From Thermoplasmata archaeon (GTDB lineage: Archaea > Thermoplasmatota > E2 > DHVEG-1): DNA of 64,000 bases. Below, piece after piece: positions 54,003 through 62,604 of the stretch. The notes under the pieces are model-generated. The model had not been told where the DNA came from, did not search any database, and saw nothing but the letters and a program-made list of their open reading frames with translations. The stretch's first letter is position 1. Each line of letters opens with the position of its first letter. The stretch is from assembly GCA_020054495.1 (NCBI GenBank), contig JAHWGK010000010.1, forward strand, positions 1 to 64,000, read 5' to 3'. Both the position numbers and the translations under genes were made by a program.

Positions 54003-55304
54003 TTAGAGTTTAAGGAATCGTTGCAGTAGCTGGAATATCATTGGATGCTGTTGTATGAAATCTAGGAATGGTGTGTTAATTGCTCGGTTCCTTGGCATAG
54101 TAACTTCAAGTTCCCCCCAATCACTTTCAGCACCATATTTATCAATTAATTTTGCTCTAATTGTAAAAGTTCCTTGTTCACTCCAACTATGAGTAAGTGT
54201 AAAACCTCCTCCTGATTCTGCAAATCCTTCATCAATGCCTCCATCGTTCCATTCTACGTGATAAGTCATATCATCACCCTCAGGATCAACTGCAGTAAAA
54301 TCATAATCATAAAATTCTAGGACATTGCCACTTAATGGACCATCAATAGTTGGTTTTGTTGGAGGGTCATTTCCATTTATCTGCATTAATGGATATCTGT
54401 CTTGATTATTTCCTGCTGATATATTATAAGGAGTATCTCCTATACCATCTCCGTCATTATCTATTCCATCATAATCATCCCAGAAATTACCTCCAGTAGG
54501 ATAACCGTTATCCCAATCATTAATACATGAATCTCTAGCATTTTCATCATTATCATAGAAAGTATTATGGAAAAATAAATTATTATTTGATGATTCTCTT
54601 AAAAAAACACCTCGTTTGCCATTATTGGAAATATTGTTTCTATTGACATAGTTATAATAACTTGAATTATAAAAACAGATACCGTTACCACCATTTATAG
54701 TTACTATATTATTAATAAAAGTATTATTATTAGAATGGTCTAAAAATATTCCATTATCATAATTAAAAGTAATAAAGTTATTATAAATATTGTTACTTTT
54801 TGAATTGAGATGCAAAACAATTCCTTCATCATTGTTTAATAAAATATTATTTGAAATATCACAAAAAGTGACATTATCTAATCTAATACCACCTCTTAAA
54901 CCAGCACTCTCATTTGTGCCTTCTATAGTAAATCCCATAATAATAACGTTATCTGATTTTACATCAAAAACATGATTATTTGCATCAATTGCATGAATAA
55001 TTGTATCATAAGGGTTTTGACTATAGGATTTAATTATTAATGATAAATTAACAATCACATTTTCATAATAAATACCACTAAATACAATAATAGTATCCCC
55101 AATACTAGCGTTTCCAATGGCTTCTTGAATTTTACTATAGTTTCCAGGTCCAGACCCCCCAACATATAAAGTAGTTCCACGACCATTAATTTTAGAAATC
55201 GTTGTGTTTTTTAAATTAATAGTAAATCCAGTAACAACGTTTGCTCCAACTAAAAGTATTATTATTCCTATTACCAGTCCTTTTCTAAAAACAAAATTGT
55301 TCAT
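54003..55304 (-). CDS. Secreted beta-helix/PKD protein with C-terminal tag
   Basis: 433 residues behind AAAGGAGGTAG. A signal peptide (about 8-27) is followed by a NosD-like beta-helix (about 45-310: GNYSKIQEAIGNASIGDTII, many NNI repeats, FWDDYDGIDNDGDGIGDTPY) and a PKD-like domain (about 315-405). The C-terminus is MPRNRAINTPFLDFIQQHPM then IFQLLQRFLKL, the tag in a shorter form. The MPRN linker is shared with the protein at 48756-50183. Promoter copy 6 lies upstream. Confidence 0.85.
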   Translation of the reverse strand: MNNFVFRKGLVIGIIILLVGANVVTGFTINLKNTTISKINGRGTTLYVGGSGPGNYSKIQEAIGNASIGDTIIVFSGIYYENVIVNLSLIIKSYSQNPYDTIIHAIDANNHVFDVKSDNVIIMGFTIEGTNESAGLRGGIRLDNVTFCDISNNILLNNDEGIVLHLNSKSNNIYNNFITFNYDNGIFLDHSNNNTFINNIVTINGGNGICFYNSSYYNYVNRNNISNNGKRGVFLRESSNNNLFFHNTFYDNDENARDSCINDWDNGYPTGGNFWDDYDGIDNDGDGIGDTPYNISAGNNQDRYPLMQINGNDPPTKPTIDGPLSGNVLEFYDYDFTAVDPEGDDMTYHVEWNDGGIDEGFAESGGGFTLTHSWSEQGTFTIRAKLIDKYGAESDWGELEVTMPRNRAINTPFLDFIQQHPMIFQLLQRFLKL

Positions 55305-55341
55305 TTTTTTCTACCTCCTTTCAGTTATAATATAATATTTT

Positions 55342-55413
55342 AATTTAAATGTATCCATAACAGTTGTTAACTACAACAAAATGTAAGAAAAACACCGATA
55401 TACTTACATTTTG
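55342..55413 (-). promoter_or_regulatory. Shared promoter/operator, copy 6
   Basis: TTTAAATGTATCCATAACA with TAACAGTTGTTA at 55358-55369, then the perfect inverted repeat CAAAATGTAA (55377-55386) and TTACATTTTG (55404-55413), arms 17 bp apart as in copy 3. It precedes the gene starting at 55304. Confidence 0.8.
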
Positions 55414-55564
55414 ATTTCAATTTCAACATCACTAAGTTTTTTTAATTATTGCTGTTCAAATCGAGAAGGAAACATGAGTTTACTAGTAAAAGTTATACCT
55501 TTTTATTTAAAAACAATAAAAAAAAGGGGGGGAGGTTGAAATTAATTAAACCTCATGAACTTTT

Positions 55565-55963
55565 TTAATTACAGTTTTTGATACCAAATATGAATGGTCC
55601 AAATACAAAACCTGTGCCCATCCAAGTCTCTGCATAATCAAAATCTATGGTAATATCAATTTTTCCAAGACCAAATACAAAATCACTAGTTTCAGAAATT
55701 TCAGAAGCTTTGTAATCAAGAAAATCTATTTTACCAGATTCTGTTATATCTATATTTCCAAACACCCCTCCTTTCACAGAAACACTATATTCAATGTCAT
55801 TAAGTGATGTTTCTCCAGTATTTTCCATTAATATACTAATATGTCCAATTCCACCATTAACTTCTAATATCTCTATTAATTTTTGTTGTTCATCGTCAGC
55901 AACAGCTCCAAGTCCACCTAGGACTAAAAACCCCACAACAAAAAGTGGCAATATTTTCCTCAT
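55565..55963 (-). CDS. Small secreted protein of unknown family
   Basis: 132 residues behind GGAGGAAAAAAC. A signal peptide (about 1-20, LPLFVVGFLVLGGLGAVA) is followed by a beta-rich domain with Gly-rich strands (GHISILMENTGETSLNDIEY, GVFGNIDITESGKID, FVFGPFIFGIKNCN). No anchor or tag. The central Asn-Thr-Gly turn resembles small Ig-like domains (NEAT/CARDB-like), but I cannot name the family. Confidence 0.7.
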   Translation of the reverse strand: MRKILPLFVVGFLVLGGLGAVADDEQQKLIEILEVNGGIGHISILMENTGETSLNDIEYSVSVKGGVFGNIDITESGKIDFLDYKASEISETSDFVFGLGKIDITIDFDYAETWMGTGFVFGPFIFGIKNCN

Positions 55964-56288
55964 GTTTTTTCCTCCTTATTTTATACATCATATTAAAAAA
56001 ATTATTAATAAAATTATTTAGTAAAAAAATTGAACGAAATTTTAAAATATCTCAAAAAAAATCACGTTATGTTCAAAAATTATTGTTTTCCCTTCAAGAC
56101 TAAATTATTTCTATTACTCAATTGGCTTTAAATAATTCAAAAATGTTATTTTGTAAAATTTTTTTTATCTTTTTTTGACATTTTGTCAATTTGTCATTCT
56201 TACTTTTTGTTAGTATTATTAAATATTTTTATATAGTATCATTGCCAAAGATTATCACGACATAGAATATCAATGTGGTGGATATTAG
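55964..56288. other. Intergenic region between divergent genes
   Basis: No gene is supported. AT-rich. TTGACATTTTGTCAATTTGTCA at 56176-56195 and neighbours contains TGACA-TTT-TGTCA, a short palindrome that could bind a regulator of the protease gene; AAATATTTTTATATAG near 56220-56236 is TATA-like. Confidence 0.35.
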
Positions 56289-59200
56289 GTGAAAGGAGAG
56301 AAACGCAGAAAGGTAAATAGATTACAGTATCAATTTTTTATTATAGGATTAACATTAATGATGGTTCTTCCGACTATTGTTTTTATTACCCCTGTAAAAG
56401 CTGATCCCTCAATTGATGGGTCTTCTGTTGTTTGTAAGATTTCTTTTGAACCTCCCATATTGACTGATGTTCAAATAAGCAGTGAAATATTTACTCAAGT
56501 AAATATGCCTAATTGTATTTCGCAGGCAAAGCCTGGAGATCCTGCACTTCCAGTGTTTCCGGCTCGTATTCTTATACCGCAGGGTAAAACAGTAAGTAAT
56601 ATTCGTATCAAAAATAGTGTGAGGGTTGAGATTAACCATGACTTTGTTAGTAAACCTGTTGCTCCTCAACAGGAGTTATATCCCTTCAGTGAGATGCCAA
56701 ATAATGCACCTTTTGTAAAAAATGATGCTGTGTATGATTCCATTAATCCCGTGTTTGATACTATTTATGACGAAGGTGAGATTGGTTTCTGCCGTGGTTT
56801 TAGTATTTTGACAGTTTATCTTTATCCAGTGCAGTATGTTCCAAAAACTGGGTGTTTGTATTATTTTAAAGATATAACTATCACGGTCGAGTTTGATAGT
56901 TTTGCAACATTTGCTTGTAACAACGATAACAAGCATCTTCGCAATAGTAAACAGGATCAAGATGCGATTAGTAACATGGTAGAAAATCCAGTAAGCATCA
57001 TCTCGTATGATCCAGATAACGATGGAGGATCTAGTGGTCCTCCAACGTTTGGCGGTGGAGGAGCAACATTTGGTTATACCGCAGGTATCTGTGATCCAGC
57101 TGATAGTTATGAGTATGTAATTATTACAAATGATGCATTGAAAGATACAACTGGTTATTCGTATAACTGGTCTGATTTATTAAATCACAGACAGAGTTTC
57201 AGTGGGCTTAGTGGAATTATTGTAACTGTTGAAGAAATTGATGCATGCACTGATTATTGGAATATTACTTCCTTATACAATGATACTCAGGCGCATGTTC
57301 GTGAGTTCTGTAAGGATGCATATGAGGACTGGGGCATGGAGTATCTGTTGTTAGGCGGTGATTGCGATAGTGACGGCAGTCCAAACGTTGTTCCATATAG
57401 GTTGTTTGAAGATCGTTTGGAAACTGATACATATGATACAATGCCCTGTGATATGTATTATAATCACCTTGATGGTGATTGGTACTATACAGGATCTGGA
57501 GGAATGTGGGGTGGAGGAAGAAGTAGTGGTGTTAACGATCCATATGCTGAATTTTATCTTGGCAGGTTGACAGTAATTAATGCAGAGCAGATTTCAAATA
57601 TCGTCCAAAAAATTATTTGGTATGATACAGCTGAGCAAGATAGTTGGTTTGGTAGTTCTGCATTTTTCGGAGGTGCCCTTGGTTGGGATGCAACATCAAA
57701 GCAGTATCTTGAGGAGATAAGAGAAGGTGATGGTTCATTTTCTGAAAATGAGGGATTCGAGGAGTGGAATTCTGCTTATTCTCAATACTCAATTGATACA
57801 TCTGAACGACTTTACGATGCTGATCTTGGATCATCCACTATATATCAAGCAGCTGTTAAACAATCCATCAATGATGATAATGCATCTATCATCAATCATT
57901 TAGATCATGCATCATCAACTTCGGCATTAAGTATGACATCTTCTATTATTCGTTCGTTAACAAACACCAAACCTTTCATTGCTTATTCTCAAGGATGCTT
58001 GAGTGGACGGTTTATTTCCGGTGTAACAACAGAGCAGATGTTGACTGTTGAAGATGGAACTAACCAAGCATTAGCTGTTGTCCTTAACACAGGTTATGGT
58101 TATGGAAGTTTATCAACTACTGCTGGTGCGAGTCAGCATCAGATGAAATTCTTTTGGGATTATTTCTTTAACGCATCAGCTGTAAATCAAAATAACTGGC
58201 AGTTGGGCAAAGCTCAAGCGTATTCCAAGGATAAAATGTCAGCGTATGTTGATAGTCTCAGCTGGAGTCATGCGTGGTGTTATGTTTGGTATGGCAGTCA
58301 TCTTTTCGGTGACCCCGCGCAGACATTAAGAGTTGTTGATTCAAATAATGCAGTTGATTTAAGCAGTGAAAATCCAAGTAATGAAGCATCTAATGTTTCT
58401 ATTATTAACGTTACACTTTCTGTAACAATTGAAGATCCTGAAGGAGAACCTTTTAATTGGACTATTGAAACAATTCCAAATGTCGGTAGCAACTCAGGAA
58501 ATTATGAATCAAACGGCAGTAAATCTTGTAATATTTCTGGTTTAAGTTTTGAAACAAGTTATACTTGGTTTGTAAATTCAACAGATGGAAACAGTTGGAC
58601 AAATGAAACATATTCTTTTTCCACAGTAGCAGAATCAGTAAACAACTCACCAATATTTTCTAGTCCGTCTATTGAAAATGGTTCAACAGGAGTCAGCATT
58701 AACACATCTATTGTTAATATAACAATAAAAGACCCTGAAGGAGAACCTTTTAATTGGACTATTGAAACAAGTCCAAACATTGGAAACAACTCAGGGAACA
58801 ATGCATCAAACGGCAGTAAATCCTGTAATGTAACAGGACTTAATTATTCTACTACATATTACTGGTTTGTAAATTCAACAGATGGGAACAGTTGGACAAA
58901 TGAAACATATTCTTTTACCACAGTGGATATATATGTGAATAACCCGCCATATGCCCCTAGTAGTCCTAGTCCATCAGATGATGCTACTGGGATAAGCATT
59001 TCTGCAGATCTAAGCTGGACTGGTGGAGATCCAGATGGAGATAATGTCACCTATGACGTGTACTTTAGCTCAGTAAATCCACCATCCAAGGTTGCTAGTA
59101 ATCAATCAGGCACTTCTTACGATTGTGGATCGATGAGTTATAATACCCTCTATTATTGGAAGATTGTTGCGTGGGATGATAACAATGCTTCGAATACAAG

Positions 59201-60086
59201 CGTGATATGGAGTTTTACTACAACTTCTGCAAGTCCACCACCACCGTCATCACCGCCTCCATCGCAACCATCTAATCCTAATAAAGCACCAAGTGCGGAT
59301 GCTGGTGGACCATATACAAGTTGCATCAGTCAAAGCATAAGCTTTAATGGTTCTACTAGTAACGATCCTGATGGAAGTATAAGCTCATATATCTGGGATT
59401 TTGGAGATGAAAATACTGGGGAAGGGCAAATCGTAACTCATTCGTATTTAAAAGCTGGAACTTATAATGTTACTTTGAAGGTAACTGATGATGACGGGGC
59501 AGAAGATACTGATATTACAACTGCTACAATTACTACTTGTTGGGATATAGAAGAGGAAACCGGAACAAATATTTCAAGTGAAGTAGATTACCCTCCGACG
59601 AATATCTCTTTTTTTGTCACTAATGATATACCTGATGATATAGTGGAACAAATTGTTACAGATCTGCCTAATGTATCAAGTATTGAATTTGTAAGCCTTA
59701 GTAATGTTACACATTATATTATAGATATCAGTGAAGGAAACAGTCAGGGCAATAGTTTTGTTTTTTATAATGCAACCAGCAATAAGAAAACAACAGCACA
59801 AAAAGTAGATGAGCAAACTCTTCTCATCGATGAGGATGACGATGGCGTATGGGATTATCAGTATAATATTGCTACCCAGGCATTTAGTCCGTTTATGCCT
59901 AATAAAGAGGTTACTCCAACCCAACAAATCCAGAATATTAAACTTTGGATTGTTGTTGTTGGTTCCATCATTTTCACTTTTATCAGCCTTGGAATATATT
60001 TTAGAGACAAGAGTAAACACACGGCGTTTAACAAACAACACAATCATTTGCGTTTTCTTTTTAGGAAAAAGCGTCCTTTTACTTAG
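56289..60086 (+). CDS. Gingipain-like (peptidase C25) surface protease with Fn3/PKD repeats and membrane anchor
   Basis: 1265 residues with a GTG start preceded by GGTGG. Signal peptide (about 1-37); C25 propeptide-like region (about 45-215); C25 catalytic domain (about 265-690), with His540 in NHLDHASS and Cys570 in SQGCLSGRF as the probable dyad; two near-identical Fn3-like repeats (about 700-880, DPEGEPFNWTIET); a third Fn3-like unit; a Pro/Ser linker; a PKD domain (about 995-1080); a C-terminal membrane helix (about 1219-1240). It presumably cuts proteins on the cell surface, and the many secreted proteins of this locus are possible clients (inference). Confidence 0.85.
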   Translation: MKGEKRRKVNRLQYQFFIIGLTLMMVLPTIVFITPVKADPSIDGSSVVCKISFEPPILTDVQISSEIFTQVNMPNCISQAKPGDPALPVFPARILIPQGKTVSNIRIKNSVRVEINHDFVSKPVAPQQELYPFSEMPNNAPFVKNDAVYDSINPVFDTIYDEGEIGFCRGFSILTVYLYPVQYVPKTGCLYYFKDITITVEFDSFATFACNNDNKHLRNSKQDQDAISNMVENPVSIISYDPDNDGGSSGPPTFGGGGATFGYTAGICDPADSYEYVIITNDALKDTTGYSYNWSDLLNHRQSFSGLSGIIVTVEEIDACTDYWNITSLYNDTQAHVREFCKDAYEDWGMEYLLLGGDCDSDGSPNVVPYRLFEDRLETDTYDTMPCDMYYNHLDGDWYYTGSGGMWGGGRSSGVNDPYAEFYLGRLTVINAEQISNIVQKIIWYDTAEQDSWFGSSAFFGGALGWDATSKQYLEEIREGDGSFSENEGFEEWNSAYSQYSIDTSERLYDADLGSSTIYQAAVKQSINDDNASIINHLDHASSTSALSMTSSIIRSLTNTKPFIAYSQGCLSGRFISGVTTEQMLTVEDGTNQALAVVLNTGYGYGSLSTTAGASQHQMKFFWDYFFNASAVNQNNWQLGKAQAYSKDKMSAYVDSLSWSHAWCYVWYGSHLFGDPAQTLRVVDSNNAVDLSSENPSNEASNVSIINVTLSVTIEDPEGEPFNWTIETIPNVGSNSGNYESNGSKSCNISGLSFETSYTWFVNSTDGNSWTNETYSFSTVAESVNNSPIFSSPSIENGSTGVSINTSIVNITIKDPEGEPFNWTIETSPNIGNNSGNNASNGSKSCNVTGLNYSTTYYWFVNSTDGNSWTNETYSFTTVDIYVNNPPYAPSSPSPSDDATGISISADLSWTGGDPDGDNVTYDVYFSSVNPPSKVASNQSGTSYDCGSMSYNTLYYWKIVAWDDNNASNTSVIWSFTTTSASPPPPSSPPPSQPSNPNKAPSADAGGPYTSCISQSISFNGSTSNDPDGSISSYIWDFGDENTGEGQIVTHSYLKAGTYNVTLKVTDDDGAEDTDITTATITTCWDIEEETGTNISSEVDYPPTNISFFVTNDIPDDIVEQIVTDLPNVSSIEFVSLSNVTHYIIDISEGNSQGNSFVFYNATSNKKTTAQKVDEQTLLIDEDDDGVWDYQYNIATQAFSPFMPNKEVTPTQQIQNIKLWIVVVGSIIFTFISLGIYFRDKSKHTAFNKQHNHLRFLFRKKRPFT

Positions 60087-60259
60087 TAACCAGCTGAATA
60101 TAGATTATATAGAACGTTGTTCTAGTATAGTATTTCCAATGGTCTTATATGCATCTTTTTAGTTATGTATTACAACGAAAAAGATATTATCTCTTTGTCG
60201 TATTGGGTTGAACAGGGATCGGAGCGATGCAAATATAAAAATAATAGTTAAATGAAGGA

Positions 60260-60763
60260 ATGAGGATGAAAAAAAAGAAGCTTATAGTATTGGCTCTTAT
60301 TATCGTAATTGCTTCAGCAGGGATTGGTACCAGTTATGCAATTGCAGTAGATGCATTTAACACGAATGGAGATAGTGAATATTGGTATGATGTAGCTTTT
60401 ACTTTTGTTTCCACATCTGATAATGAATATGTCAAAGATGTTGCTTTTGTTGATGCAATAATTATTGATGATAACAATATTGAGGTATCTTTAACCAATG
60501 CTTATCCCGGTTATATTGCATATATTGATTTTACAATCACTAACACTGGTATAGACCCTATTATTGTTGATGCGGTAACAATTAATCCTTATAATACAGT
60601 GGCTCTTGATGTTCAAGTAGTTGATGTCATTGCAGGAACAATTCTCTATGTAAATGGCGATATAATCGATGGACAAGTAACAATCGAAGTGTTACAGGGT
60701 GCAGCCCAGGGAACAATTTATCCGGTTACTATTGACATTGGTTTTGCTGACTTTATTGAATAA
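60260..60763 (+). CDS. TasA/camelysin-like secreted protein with SipW-type signal peptide
   Basis: 167 residues; the ATG at 60266 is an alternative start. The signal KKLIVLALIIVIASAGIGTS with YAIA is of the SipW-dependent type. The mature part has the family hallmark NAYPGYIAYIDFTITNTG, also found in the next three proteins. TasA-like proteins form donor-strand-exchanged filaments in Bacillus, and archaeal relatives form bundling pili (established for AbpA-type proteins). Here a filament-subunit role is inferred. The 3' end of this gene is duplicated at 62.1 kb. Confidence 0.75.
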   Translation: MRMKKKKLIVLALIIVIASAGIGTSYAIAVDAFNTNGDSEYWYDVAFTFVSTSDNEYVKDVAFVDAIIIDDNNIEVSLTNAYPGYIAYIDFTITNTGIDPIIVDAVTINPYNTVALDVQVVDVIAGTILYVNGDIIDGQVTIEVLQGAAQGTIYPVTIDIGFADFIE

Positions 60764-61170
60764 CAAGAAATCCAATATTATTAAATTTTAATGATTTTTT
60801 AAAAACTTTAAATCTATTATTATAAATTTTCTTTTAAACGTTTTTCTTACGTCAAGGATGTAGTTTTTTTTGTATATAAGTATGATTATAATATTTTTTA
60901 ATTTTAACAAATCATATGATTTAAATGAGTAGTATATATAGTTGTGGAAACATTATCCTAGAATATAACTACTTATTGTTATATAAACTAAATTTTATTT
61001 ATCTTTTTCTAGCGAACAATTTATTTTTTGCGAAATAGTTCGTGGAGGAATCAGACGACAAGGAGATAGTTCCTTGCCAATGATAGAGGGAGGAAAATTT
61101 CTTAAGTCTGAGTGGAGGAGAGGCTCGGCTTTGCACTCCGCCTTGCCAAATAAATTAAAGCAGAAGTAAA
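60701..61170 (+). repeat. 470-bp duplicated segment, copy A
   Basis: Near-identical by eye to 62114-62584. It covers the last 60 bases of the gene at 60260, the gap after it, a promoter region (TTATATAAAC near 60979-60988) and a structured leader up to the ribosome-binding site of the next gene. Confidence 0.9.
61013..61141 (+). promoter_or_regulatory. Structured 5' leader, copy A
   Basis: Stems seen: CGAAC/GTTCG (61013-61017 with 61038-61042); TCAGAC/GTCTGA (61051-61056 with 61106-61111) enclosing CAAGGA/TCCTTG (61059-61064 with 61071-61076); GTGGAG/CTCCGC (61112-61117 with 61136-61141). It lies between the TATA element and the gene at 61192. In copy B the last stem changes a T-G pair to C-G, preserving pairing. 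No known riboswitch class is recognised. Confidence 0.55.
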
Positions 61171-61191
61171 CAGAAAGGAGGTGAAAAGAAA

Positions 61192-61770
61192 ATGGAAATA
61201 AAAAAAATAAGAACACTTTTTATGGTCGCTATCATAGCTCTTGGTGGTGTTGGAATAGGTTATGCTATGTGGACAGAAAGCGTCGATATCGATGTATCAG
61301 CTACAACAGGGAATCTCGATTTCAAAATAGAACAAATTCAGATTCTTGATGCTGATGGAGCAACCATTACTACAAATAAAGTTAATGACTATGAGTGGGA
61401 CATTACCGTGACAGACACCTATCCCGGTTGGATGGGTTATATAAACATCCTTCACAGGAATGCAGGTACGGTATCGTTAAAATATGAAAGCTTCCAGGTA
61501 CTGGCATTAATAGGTCCGGCTGCATTGAAAAATGGATATACTATAACATTCTATGACCCATTAGATAATCCAAATGTTTGGGGAACCTTACAGGAATTTA
61601 CTACAAAACAATACTATTGGGATGATTGGAGTATCCCTGCTGCAGCTATCACATTGATACCAGGGCAAGGTCAATGGAGCAAGGTCAGCTTAGATCTTAA
61701 TAGTAATATCGTAGGATTTGAAGATACAGTTGTTACATTCACATTCCGCATGTGGGCAACACAAGCATGA
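61192..61770 (+). CDS. TasA/camelysin-like secreted protein with SipW-type signal peptide
   Basis: 192 residues behind a strong AAAGGAGGTGA site. SipW-type signal TLFMVAIIALGGVGIGYAMW. The mature part has VTDTYPGWMGYINILHRNAG, the family motif, then a second beta half (SKVSLDLNSNIVGFEDTVVT). It differs from its neighbours in having a Trp-rich second half. It is driven by copy A of the duplicated promoter/leader. Candidate filament subunit or adaptor. Confidence 0.78.
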   Translation: MEIKKIRTLFMVAIIALGGVGIGYAMWTESVDIDVSATTGNLDFKIEQIQILDADGATITTNKVNDYEWDITVTDTYPGWMGYINILHRNAGTVSLKYESFQVLALIGPAALKNGYTITFYDPLDNPNVWGTLQEFTTKQYYWDDWSIPAAAITLIPGQGQWSKVSLDLNSNIVGFEDTVVTFTFRMWATQA

Positions 61771-61850
61771 ATCTCTGGACCCCTGGACCCTATATAGGTA
61801 AGAAAATAAATTAGAAACTCCAGGATTTTCAATTACCTAAAAATCTAAAA

Positions 61851-61870
61851 TAGGGCAATTATTTGCCCTA
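61851..61870 (+). terminator. 8-bp hairpin with T-run
   Basis: TAGGGCAA and TTGCCCTA form a perfect 8-bp stem with a TTAT loop, followed by ATAAATTTTTAA. It lies 81 bp after the stop of the gene at 61192. Confidence 0.55.
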
Positions 61871-62110
61871 ATAAATTTTTAACATAGGAATAGGAGACAA
61901 AATTAGAAACATATGAAAAAAAGAATGAGATTAACCTTTCTCCAAATAGAAATACTGTTTATTTTTCTGTTATCTTTACTTATTCCTTAATCCTCCCACT
62001 TCTAATCAAAAAAACAACTAACAGTTTATATAATTCTGCTTAACAGTTGTTTATAACTAATTCATCACTTTATCATAAATTTCTTCAAATCTTCCTCAGA
62101 TTGATAATTA

Positions 62111-62176
62111 AATGCATCTCAAGGAACAATTTATCCAGTTACTGTAGACATTGGTTTTGCTGATTGGACTGAATAA
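62111..62176 (+). pseudogene. Remnant of a TasA-like gene (last 21 codons)
   Basis: The frame encodes NASQGTIYPVTVDIGFADWTE then stop, matching the end of the protein at 60260 (AAQGTIYPVTIDIGFADFIE). No upstream coding part remains. It marks the left border of duplicated copy B. Differences (TVD for TID, DWT for DFI) show it is not a very recent copy, or that it came from another paralogue. Confidence 0.85.
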
Positions 62177-62584
62177 AAAGAAATCATATATTATTAAATT
62201 TTAATGATTTTTTAAAAACTTTAAATCTATTATTATAAATTTTTTTTTAAACGTTTTTCTTACATCAAGGATGTAGTTTTTTTTGTATATAAATATGATT
62301 ATAATATTTTTTAATTTTAACAAATCATATGATTTAAATGAGTAGTATATATAGTTGTGGAAACATTATTCTAGAATAAAACTACTTATTGTTATATAAA
62401 CTAAATTTTATTTATCTTTTTTAAGCGAACATTATAAATTTTAGCGAGCTAGTTCGTGGAGGAATCAGACGACAAGGATAAGTTTCCTTGCCAATGATAG
62501 AGGGAGGAAAATTTCTTAAGTCTGAACGGAGGAGAGGCTCGGCTTTGCACTCCGCCTTGCCAAATAAATTAAAGCAGAAGTAAA
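62114..62584 (+). repeat. 470-bp duplicated segment, copy B
   Basis: Second copy of 60701-61170, including the gene-tail remnant, promoter region and structured leader. It supplies the promoter and leader of the gene at 62605. The non-coding part is about as conserved as the leader, which suggests a fairly recent duplication or gene conversion. Confidence 0.9.
62426..62554 (+). promoter_or_regulatory. Structured 5' leader, copy B
   Basis: The same stems as copy A: CGAAC/GTTCG (62426-62430, 62452-62456); TCAGAC/GTCTGA (62465-62470, 62520-62525); CAAGGA/TCCTTG (62473-62478, 62485-62490); CGGAG/CTCCG (62527-62531, 62550-62554). Loop sequences differ from copy A while stems are kept. Confidence 0.55.
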
Positions 62585-62604
62585 TGAAAGGAGGAAAAAG
62601 AGAT

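Noticed and set aside
42313-55304. The C-terminal tag as PGF-CTERM or another archaeosortase signal
   Set aside because: There is no PGF-like motif, no C-terminal membrane helix and no terminal basic cluster after a helix.
61013-61141. The leader as a c-di-GMP, SAM or cobalamin riboswitch
   Set aside because: None of the conserved core sequences of these classes could be found.
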